Shown: positions 32,690 through 42,364 of the stretch, piece by piece
Layout of the letters: each line of letters opens with the position of its first letter
Position numbering within the stretch: the stretch's first letter is position 1
NCBI GenBank assembly: GCA_002104985.1
Contig: MCGO01000239.1
Coordinates: 1 to 55,598 of the forward strand
Direction: 5' to 3'
DNA length: 55,598 bases
Source of the DNA: Rhizoclosmatium globosum
Taxonomy: Eukaryota; Chytridiomycota; Chytridiomycetes; Chytridiales; Chytriomycetaceae
The notes under the pieces: model-generated
Seen by the model: only the letters and a program-made list of their open reading frames with translations
What the model was told of the DNA's origin: nothing
Databases searched by the model: none
Translations under genes and position numbers: made by a program

Positions 32690-33030
32690 TTTCGTAGATT
32701 CATTTCCCCCTGACAATTTTCAAAGCTTTCATTTGTTTATGCCAATTTCTGGAGAGGCGCGACTCTTTTTAATTCTGACAATTCGGCCTTTCTTTCTTTT
32801 CCAATTCTTCTGGACGTGTGTCTAACAGGCCTTTGAGAACATCAGCTCCAGTCGTCGCAATTTCTAAGCTTACTCAAGTGTCTTCTGAATCCCCCAGAGG
32901 TATTATCTGACGGTGGTGGTATACCTGGTGCTGTGGTCGGCAATTTCTTGAAGAATGAGAAGTAACAGGTTGCACCAAAGTGGTGGACTACAGTGGCATT
33001 GATAACTCTTTTCGTTCCATTAAAGTAACT
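32690..33030 (+). pseudogene. Decayed third copy of the secreted-protein family
   Basis: Only the promoter-like block and the C-terminal end are recognisable. AGAGGCGCGACTC plus TTCTGACAATTCG near 32752-32786 match the region before copy 2. Downstream, GGIPGAVVGNFLKNEK, a TAA stop, then APKWWTTVALITLF match the tails of copies 1 and 2 (GNIIKNDETK, MWWTTAALLALLF). The central domain has been lost, and no start or signal peptide remains. Confidence 0.6.
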
Positions 33031-33103
33031 CACCTATTACATTTTTGCTGGTATCACACCCCCTCACTGAACTGAACGCACACAATTTTTCCACACAAAT
33101 CGA

Positions 33104-35432
33104 ATGTCTGCCTCCGCAACCGCAGCCTCGCCGTCGCCCCTTCCAACCAACGCCGAAGAAAGTGCGACCATCCAATTCGCGGTGATTGCGTCGTTTCTCG
33201 GATTCAGCGCGGCAACACTCGCGGCGCCGGCAACGCAGGCGGCCGTTGCAGCAACGCGGCAGAGCGCAAAGGAGAAGATGCAGCGCCTGTCAAAGACGCA
33301 GTTCGCGGACTTGGCCACGGATGTCTCCGATGAGATCCGTCGAAGAGTCGAGAATGCCGCAGAAGGTGTGTTGTTGCATACTGAAGAGACTGAGGAGACA
33401 CCAATTTAACACTCTTCCTTCTTTCCTGCCAAATCCATCCCAGTTCCCTTCTTGCCCGTCTCGGAGGCCTTCCTGCCAAAGCGAAACCAGGCCAGACAGA
33501 AGCTTGCCACTTTGCCCACGCCAAAGTTCAAGGAGCTGGCCACCGACATCTTCTGGGACCTCGAGCGCCGCTTCCCAAGTGCCGCCGAGGCCTACGTCGG
33601 TGGTCCCTTTGCCGGCGCTTCTGGCCGCAAAGGTTCGGCTGCCTCCTCGTTTGCTCCCCCTCCTCAGGAGAAGGACAATGGTGTTCGTGCGGTCGAGGGT
33701 GTCAGTCCGGTGAGTCAAGCGTCTTGACTGAGCGAAACCATCACAGGTCATCAGTAGGAATCTGGAAGCTTTCACAAAGTTCGAGGAGGACACTAAGCAG
33801 ATGGAATGTGATGTTTGCCACTGATAAATTGACTATGACGTCAATCCAACAACGGCGCATTCACACGCAGTAGACAACATGCTATTATCATTCCGATTCG
33901 GATGGAGTCAAGTGATGTTGGACGAATCAATATGCGCATTGTCAATGTGGGAGTGATGGAAGACTGAAAGACACAAGCCAAAAATCTATCCATTCAACAA
34001 AGTACTCATCAATCTCTATAACCTCATAGGAAACTGTTGAGCGTCTTCGCAGCGAATATGAAAACAGAATTGAGGCCCTGCAAAACCGTATGGTGCAGAT
34101 GGAAAAGGACTTCAGAACATCCAAAGAGGAGCAGCAAAGATCTTACGAATTGGTGATTACCGAACAGGGTGCTGTAAGTTCTGAAATGAGCTCTCCTGTT
34201 TCAAGAATGCTGATGGTTTACTTCTTAGAAACTCACTGAACTTGAAGCTGCCCACACCAAACTCAAGGATGAGCACGCTAAACTTCAAAACAAATTCGAC
34301 GCCTTGCAAGATGATTACTCAACTCAGCAACAGATTGCTAGTGACATTCGAACTGAGGCCACTAGTCTCTTGGAGGAAATCAAGTCCTTGACCCAAAAGA
34401 ACGAAGAATTGACTGCTCAATTGAACGCTAAGGTTCGTATTTCTGTTCCTTCTTGGTTCTATACTCATATTTATTTAGAACCGTGCGAACGGAATTGGTG
34501 GTGTGAACCCAGAAGCTCTTGCAGCCATCCATGCATCTGGAGTCCTCGACAAATCTCGTCTCCAAGCTTATTACGATGCCGTTGACACCCTTCTCCAAGC
34601 CTCCCGCTCTAAAACACCAACTTCAGTGCTCGTTGCCATGAAGGCGATCGTCATTTCCTGCAAAAACATTACCGAAGATGCTGAACTGTACGAAAGCAAC
34701 AACCCTCTTGCGGATAACATGCGAGATGCCCTTGAAGACACCAAGAACAACTTGAGCGTGCGTCTTGGAGAGTTGATGGCTGCAGCAAAGGGACACGCCA
34801 CCAACTACGGAAGTGTTCCAGCGGGAGTGTTGGAAGGTGCCGTTGATGGATTAACAGCTGTCGTTGGAGACCTTGTTCGATTGTTGAAGGACGCCGTGAC
34901 CTCAACCAGTGCTGTTGGAAGCGTTGCTGCTGGTGGCGCTTATGATATTGACCAGCTCAAGGTAACTGTCAAAAAAATTTCATTGATATCCAACTGATCC
35001 TTTCGTTTCCCAGGACTACTTGGAGAAGCAAACCGACTTGATTGTGCAAGCCATTCAATCGCTGCTCAACTCTATGCGTCAGAACCAGACATTCGGCCCA
35101 GACTTCACTGCAACTGTGAACCAAATTATTGATATTGTTGCCAGCATTTGTCAAGTCAGTGCAGGTACAATGGCAAAGCCAAGTGCTGCCTCAGTTCGTC
35201 AGCGAGGAAACGAGATTCTTGCGGATTTGAAGGACTCGAGTAGCAAGATTGGAGAGTTGGGTAATGCTCTTGTGGCAAGTCCTGGAAGCAAAGCTTTGAA
35301 ACAGAGAATCGCAAGCTCCAGTTATGAGATTGCCAAGTTTGTGAAAGAGTTGATTGGGTTGATTGGTGAGTAATGAGAATTTTTCATTTGGTTACATCAG
35401 ACGTTTAACCTTCCCGTGTTTTAGAACAATAA
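33104..35432 (+). CDS. SPA2: SPA2-like polarisome scaffold (SHD repeats)
   Basis: SPA2 proteins organise polarised growth and link MAPK and formin pathways at the cell tip. ATG at 33104. The two Spa2 homology domain repeats are RQSAKEKMQRLSKTQFADLA and KRNQARQKLATLPTPKFKEL, each followed by an acidic/Arg helix (SDEIRRRVE, DLERRFP). A coiled coil follows (about 34030-34430). The C-terminal globular domain has ALLQASRSKTP-type sequence, VAMKAIVISCKNITEDAELY and later helices, as in fungal Spa2 and GIT C-termini. Several short introns; the one at about 33828-34030 is about 200 nt and its donor is uncertain. Last exon is tiny (Glu-Gln-stop at 35430-35432). No ArfGAP domain is present, so it is SPA2 rather than GIT. 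Confidence 0.8.
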
Positions 35433-35624
35433 GTGTTGAACATTGTTGTTCCTAGGGGTATTTGTATGTTGTTTTTACATTGTCTTCATATGTTCTTTTC
35501 AAGGTGTGTGGTTATTCCTGGTTTCTGTGTTTTGCTGCACATGCAACTCATTGGAACGTAAAATATAACATCATTTTTTCAAACTTATTGTCTGTGAATC
35601 ATAGAAAAGAAAGGAAAGGAAAAC

Positions 35625-37734
35625 TCAAGTTCTTCTGACGAACTGTTCCATCAGCAGTTGCTTCCAATCCGACATCATGCCAGTTCCGAAAATTATAAAA
35701 GTAAGAAGTCCAACAATACAGGTAACGTTTGAAAGAGCGATTACTATGAATGGCTGAATGTTTGGGGCAACCTGTTGAGCACAAGCAGCCTGAGAATTTC
35801 CTTGTAATACACACGCATACCAACTAGCCAACCAAGGAGTCGCGGAAGAAACATTTGCAAACGACACCGCAATCTCGATACTAGTTGTCCAAAACGAGCC
35901 AAACGTCACGACAATTGCAACTGAGAGGGCAATGGAACGCCAAGCCTTCTGAAGTACACCCCAAACACGTTCCTTGTGCAATTTCAACTGTTTCGCAAGC
36001 TTTGTTGCGTTATCGTCACCAGTTTTAACCCCTTGAATTTAGGTTTCGTAACTTCACTACTCACGCTGTCTAAATTCGTAGCAGAAGAAGTCAGGCGGTC
36101 CAAGTACAAAGAAACAGGCTTTGAGTTTGATGCAATCGTTGGCACGCTTCTTGTCGCGGCAAGACTGCAACTTTGAGAACCGTTTGTCGAATTCATACCC
36201 TTCTCCGTTGTATTTCCTTTTCCAGCGCCTACTCCAGGTGAAGAAAAAAGCAGACGCACGAGGTATACAACAGTAAAGAGCGTGATTGCAACGCCGGGCC
36301 AAGCCACAACCGCGATCGGAATCATCACCCATCCGATAATCTGTTTGGGATCAGCTAAACATGAGAACCCAGTTCCGGCTGCGGACCCAGTTGCAAGCAC
36401 ACCGATGGCTGGAATCAAACTGTAGAGGAGGCTGATGACACGGAGAACAGGCATTCGATGACTGAACCAGTCCTTTTTCCAGACGATTTGAAGGTGGAGG
36501 TTCGCCATGAACACGTTAATCCAGAATATAATCAGCAAAGCTAAAAAGGAATGAGGAAAGTGGGTTTTAATCAAACGGCAACTTGAGGATCAGACTGACC
36601 TGAAAACGTGTATACAAACGATTGAACCGTGCAACTTATACTATTCTGTTGAGTTGCCGTTGTGATGCTGTCAGCACATGTAACTCGGTACCCGTTTGAG
36701 CCGATGATAGACATTTGGGCTGCATGGAGAATGAACGTTCCCAATGAAAAGTACCACATTATTTCACCTATCTATGCGTTAGGGAAAAAAAACAAGTCTG
36801 ACTTGGTCTTGCGTACCTGGGAAGACGCGTTTATGTGGGAATGTAATGTAGGAAAGAACCATGTAAAGAGAACTAGCGAAAGACAGTGTAATAAATAGCT
36901 GATATACAATATTTAGAGACTGTATAGATGTTGGATCGTATAAGCGATGCATTGCAGGGCATGGGACACAGCTGATATGAGATGTGTTGTTTAGTTTGAA
37001 AAACGAGTTGCAAGAGCCTTACCAAGCGCCGTTACACGATTGGCCAGGTATCGGACTTGGATTCAAGTTTGATACATTGTAGTTTGGGTTCGGAAGCAAA
37101 AATGAGGGGCATGACATTGAGCCAGTTGGTTGAGGGTGTTGAATAACCATGCCAGTCGTATTCGCAGATGCTGCGAAATAATATTAAGTCGGCATCGTTT
37201 CAAGTGTTGATTTCCTACATGCATTTCGTCCGAGACACGTGGCTGTCTCTCCATACATAACAGATAATCCTTTCACAGATGCATCACAATCAGGAAGGGA
37301 ACTCGTCTTTCCAAACATGGCAAACAGACTTTCACATTGAGAGAGTGCATTCAGGCAGACGGATTTACATGTTACATCTTTTAGAGCGCCTTTTCGTCAA
37401 CAATAACGAGGGTCCGGACCAATTTTTAGTAATTACTCAACTTCAATCCAACCAACTTACCTTCGCTGCAGGATGGGTATGAGCTGTAACACGCCCATTC
37501 AAGATACGCCGAAACGCAGGAACGTGTTGCGGCGTTGGTTGTATTCATCGAGAGAAGTAGATCCATACCGCCAACTTTGAGAAGGCCTTCAATCGAGGCA
37601 ATTGACGACCCAGAGGATAAGAATATTGGATACGTGACCAATTTGTTACAGTATCCTCCTGTGTAGGATGCACATGTATCTGCAAACACTACTATCGGAT
37701 TTACCAGGCTTGCAATCAGAATGATGCAGATCAT
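35625..37734 (-). CDS. Frizzled-like seven-helix receptor with cysteine-rich domain, copy A
   Basis: Multi-exon gene with ATG 37734. Signal peptide (ICIILIASLVNPIVVFA), then a Frizzled-type CRD starting CASYTGGYCNKLVTYPIFL, with MDLLLSMNTTNAATRSCVSA, LEWACYSSYPSC, VTCKSVCLNALSQCE and LFAMFGKTSSLPDC. A second Cys segment CNGAW and CVPCPAMHRLYDP precedes helix 1 (TLSFASSLYMVLSYI). Helices 3-5 are in one exon with HLQIVWKKDWFSHRM, LIPAIGVLA and WPGVAITLFTVVYLVRLLF. The third loop is Ser/Asn-rich. Helices 6-7 follow KERVWGVLQKAWRSIAL. This layout matches Frizzled/Smoothened-like receptors of Dictyostelium and early fungi. Ligand and G protein coupling are unknown. First of three tandem copies. 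Confidence 0.8.
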
Positions 37735-37863
37735 AATAGTCAATTGTTGAATATGAGAAAATGGTCTCGAATTTATGAAGAAAACACCCAAAAAAAAGTT
37801 CAAGTTGAAATCAATGAATATAAAACGATAAAAGCGTTGGGATTTGTCAATATGAATAATCAA

Positions 37864-39976
37864 TTAAAAAAACTTATCGACAATTAACTTTTTCCAATCT
37901 TCAAGCATTGCTGTTCCAAAAATCAAGAAAACCATCAGTCCGATTCCACATGTAATATTAGAGAGTGCAACACCAATAAACGGAGGAATATTAGCTGCAA
38001 CTTGCTTCGCGCAAACTGCTTGCGAGTTTCCCATTAATGCGCAAGCATACCAGTTAGCTAACCATGGAGTCGATGGTGAGACATTTATAAAAGTTAGAGC
38101 AATTTGAAGGTTGAAAGTCCAAAATGATCCAAAAACTATCACAATAGCTACAGACAATGCAATAGATCGCCAAGTCTTTTTAAGTACACCCAACACTCGT
38201 TCCTTGTGTGCTTTTGAATTCTTGGCGGCTTTTGTAACAGACTCTTCGGCAGCTGAAGAATTGACAACAGTGTTCTTTGGTTTTATTTGGTCTTGAAAAA
38301 AAGCCGTTAAAATAGTGTCTTAAAAATAAGAGCAAACCTTGTGGAATGCTGGATTCCATTCGCTGTATTTCCCCAACTTGAGCTGTCGGGCGAGTGGGTA
38401 CACCTTTAGTTGCAGCCGATTGTGTATTGCTTGCTTCTTGGGTAGTCGAACCATTTGGTTCACTTTGATTCTTTCCACTGCTATTTGGCTTTGCTGGAAG
38501 TGCTCCTGGTGCTGAAAGAAACAGACGAATCAAGTAAAAAACCGTGAAAATGGTGACCCCGACACCAGGCCATGCAATCACCCCCATTGGGATTAAAATC
38601 CAGCCGATAACATGTTGCGGATCTACCATGCAATTAAACCCTATCGTGCTACTTGCACCAGAAACAAGGACTCCGATGGCTGGAACTAATCCGTACACCA
38701 AACCAATCACGTTCAGAAGGAGCATACGCTCGCTAAACCAGTCTTTCTTCCAGACAATACTGAGATGGACGTTTAAAACATGAACAGATTGATCCAATAG
38801 ATTAGATACATTGCTAAATAACAGATTAAATCCAGTCATCGTTCATCTTCATCTTCAAACCTGCAAACGTTTGGACAAATGTCTGAACAGCACATCCTGG
38901 ACTATTTTGCTGGTGAGCCTCGGTAATTGAGTCGACACAAGAAACGCGGAATCCATCGGATCCAACAACAGACATTTGATTCAAATGAAGAAGAAAGACA
39001 CCGAGCATATAATACCATATGATCGATCCTGCAGTTTACTCAAAGTGATAAGTATCCGTATAAGTGCTGACTGAGTCAAATAAGGGTACCTGGGAAAGCA
39101 CGTTTTTGAGGAAACACAATGTACGATGATACCAAAAAAATGGAGCAAAGAAATGAGATGAATGCTAAAACTTGATAAATCATGCTAAAAGTTTGAACTG
39201 ATCCCCGATCGTAAAGTTGAAGGATGTGTGGACAAGGAACACAACTGATGTGTAGTCAAAATCATGTTGATCAACATATATTATCAAACGCACCAAGGTC
39301 CATTACACATTTGTCCCAGAATTGGTGCAGAATGAGGACTGGATAGATTGAAATTTGGGGACGGTAGCAAAAACGAAGGACAAGTGACTGGGCCAGGAGG
39401 TTGCGGTGAAGAAACTACAGCAGTCGTGTTATCGGAAGCTAGATATAACTGGTTTTAACTCAATTTTCGAAATTAAATCCTACATGGAATGTATCCAAGG
39501 CATGTGGACGTTGTCCCATATGGTACAGTTTGTCCTGGCACGTTTCCATCACAATCTGGGAGTGAGTTTGTTTTTCCAAACATTGCAAAAAGTATTTGAC
39601 ATTGAGAATATGCTTTTAAGCAGACAGATTTACAAGGCACATCTTTCAGGTGGCCTTCACGACAATGGACGATTAGGGTGTCAACTTCAGGTGCAGAGGA
39701 TAGATTACCTTCAGAGCAAGACGGATAATAGCTGTAACAACTCCACTCGAGATAGGCTGAAATACATGAGCGGGCAGCAATATTCGTTGAGTTCACAGTC
39801 AACAACAGATCCATCCCGCCTGATTTCAATAAGCCTTCAATGGTGGAAACAGAGGAGCCCGTGGGTAAAAACACTGGATAAGAGGCATAGTTTTTGCAGT
39901 ATACTCCTGAATATTGCGCGCAAGTATCCGCTGTAACTGCTGTAAGGGTTGCCAGGAGGCCTAAGTAGTAAATCAT
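37864..39976 (-). CDS. Frizzled-like seven-helix receptor with cysteine-rich domain, copy B
   Basis: Same architecture as copies A and C; ATG 39976 (MIYYLGLLATLTAVTADTCA) gives a signal peptide and the CRD (CAQYSGVYCKNYASYPVFL, MDLLLTVNSTN, LEWSCYSYYPSC, CKSVCLKAYSQCQ, MFGKTNSLPDC). Downstream are IVGSDG-type loop sequence, helices 3-5 (LSIVWKKDWFSERM, GLVPAIGVLVSG, HVIGWILIPMGVIAWPGV), a Ser/Thr/Asn-rich third loop ending in KNSKAHKERVLGVL, and helices 6-7 (ALSVAIVIVFGSFWTFNL, GLMVFLIFGTAMLEDW). The stop is at 37864, 130 bp from the start of copy A. Helices 6-7 are nearly identical to copy C, while the rest is more divergent. Confidence 0.8.
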
Positions 39977-40066
39977 TTTGTTCCTATGGAACTAAGAAAA
40001 GTGGAGGCGGAGAATGGGTGCAAGATCAGCTGATTGACGCTAAATGATGGCCAATAAGATTGACAT

Positions 40067-42309
40067 TTATTTTTTGTGAACCCGTTCGAATAACAACTTT
40101 TTCCAATCTTCCAACATTCCAGTCCCAAAAATCAGGAATACAATAAGTCCAATTCCAGACGTTATGTTAGAGAGGGCAACTCCAACAAAAGGTGTGATAT
40201 GGGGGGCAACTTGTTGTGCACAGACAGCACGAGAATTACCTTGTAAGGCGCAAGCATACCAGTTGGCTAACCACGGAGTAGATGGAGAGACGTTTATAAA
40301 AGTTAGAGCAATTTGAAGGTTGAAGGTCCAAAATGATCCAAAGACTATCACGATAGCTACGGACAATGCGATAGAGCGCCAAGTCTTTTGAAGTACGCTC
40401 CAGACACGTTCTTTGTGTGCTTTAAGTTGTTTCGCGATTTTAGTTACCGATTCCTCCGCGGCCGAAGATGGAAGTGGGTTGTTTTTGGATTTTCTCCTAT
40501 CTGTCAAAGATGTTAAGCAAAACTAGGAACGAGAAAGAAAGCAGCTACAACCTTGTCCCGGAATAGTATCAATAGCGTTTGAAGACTTGTTCCTCTCCAT
40601 TCCTCCTGTACCAGACGCAATACTCTGTGGTCTTTCTCCAAGTTTGCTTGCAGATCTATTGGCGGCAACTTTAACTGATGTCGTTTGCCCTTCTGGGCCA
40701 TTGCTATCCAGTTCATTTGCAGAGCCGTTTCTTTCCAAAAAAGCCGGTTTGGATCCTGTTGCTGTAGTGCGAGCAGCAACACTAGTAAAGGCCCCACTTT
40801 TGGTGCCGGAATGATCGCTACTCTTTCCATTTGGTCCCCCAGGAGCAGAAAAAAGAAGACGAATCAAGTAAACTACAGTGAAGATAGTGACAGCAACACC
40901 AGGCCAACCCAAGACCCCCATCGGAATTATAACCCAACCAATAACATGCTGGGGATCAACCATACAATTGAATCCGCTAGTGCTACTTGAGCCAGTTGCA
41001 AGGATTCCAATTGCAGGCACGAGTCCATATAGCACACCAATAACGTTAAGGAGTACCATTCGTTCACTGAACCAGTCAGTCTTCCAAACCACGGTAAGAT
41101 GCAAGTTGAACATAAATAGAATGATCCAATAGATTAGATACATTGCTGAATGAACTGGTCAGAAATTGAATATCTCCAAAGTCTCCAAACCTGAAAATGT
41201 TTGAACAAATGACTGTATCGCACATCCAGGACTGTTGCTTTGCTTCGCTTCAGTTATTGCGTCAATGCACGACGTACGGTAGCCATCGGACCCGACAATC
41301 GACATTTGATTGATATGTAAAAGTAACATACCAAGAGAAAAGTAAAACATGATGGCACCTAAATATGTTAGGCACTTAAACTTTCGATAAATAATATCAC
41401 ATACCGGGAAAGGCGCGTTTGTGCGGAAATACGATGTACGACGAAACTAAGAAAACTGACCCAAGAAACGAGAGAACCACTAAAATTTGATAGAATATAT
41501 TGAATGACTGGATTGAGGTTGGATCGTAGAGCTGATGCACCTGGGGGCATGGAACACAACTAGATATTGACAGTAAGAAGGAAATCAACACAAAAATTGG
41601 CGTAACTGACCAAGGCCCATTACATGATTGACCAGGAATACTTGCTGCCGGTGGTTTCCCTGCGACATAATTGGGGTTGGGAAGCAGGAAAGAAGGGCAT
41701 GTTGTTGGCCCCGTCGGCTGAGGTGGCGAAACGATAACGTCAGTTCCGTTCGAAGTTGCTACATAATAATAAGCAGTTGTTTTTCAGCCATTATGTCCTA
41801 CCCGCGGCATATCCAAGACAAGTGGAAGAAGTTCCATACGGAATATTCAGGCCTTGGGCATTTCCATCACAATTCGGAAGCGAACTTGTTTTTCCAAACA
41901 TCGAAAAAAGAGATTGACACTGGGTGTATGCCGTGGAACAAACGGATTTACATGCCACATCCTTCACAACACCTGTTCAACAATGGAGCGATTTAGCGTC
42001 ATTTTGAAGGGTTCAAAGTAAGGTATAACGCAAGTTACCGTTAAGACAGGAGGGATAGGAGCTATAGCAAGCCCACTCGAGGTAAGCAGAAACGCACGGT
42101 CTTGCTGCAACGTTCGTGGAGTTGATCGTCAACAACAGATCCATACCCCCTGCTTTCAATAAACCCTCAATGGCAGAAATTGATGCTCCGGTTGGAAGGA
42201 ATACTGGATAGTTGATAACCTTGTTGCAATAGCCTCCAGAGTAGCTCGCACATTGATCCGCGTTGACATTTCGAATTGCTACCGTAGCGAGAAATACAAT
42301 CGAGAGCAT
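40067..42309 (-). CDS. Frizzled-like seven-helix receptor with cysteine-rich domain, copy C
   Basis: ATG 42309. I traced seven exons in phase: signal peptide and first half of the CRD (CASYSGGYCNKVINYPVFL, LEWACYSSYPSC); second half (VACKSVCSTAYTQCQSLFSM, LPNCDGNA); a Pro-rich linker ending IPGQSCNGPW; CVPCPQVHQLYDP plus helix 1 (FYQILVVLSFLGSVFLVSSY); helix 2 with SIVGSDGYRTSC; helices 3-5 (LTVVWKTDWFSERM, GLVPAIGILATG, WPGVAVTIFTVVYLIRLLF) with a long Ser/Asn-rich loop; and helices 6-7 ending LIFGTGMLEDWKKLL. No PDZ motif or classical KTxxxW Dishevelled motif is evident after helix 7. The kinase gene starts 55 bp upstream on the other strand, so they share a promoter. Confidence 0.82.
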
Positions 42310-42364
42310 GAAGGTTTTTTGTTCGAAAGATTTACGTGGATAATAATGGCGAGAAGGATATTAC
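42310..42364. promoter_or_regulatory. Short bidirectional promoter between receptor copy C and the kinase
   Basis: Only 55 bases separate the two divergent ATGs (79 if the second kinase ATG is used). No clear TATA box is seen. Confidence 0.45.

Noticed and set aside
33104..35432. GIT-type ArfGAP protein
   Set aside because: SHD repeats fit GIT and SPA2, but there is no ArfGAP zinc finger or ankyrin repeat; the fungal context fits SPA2.
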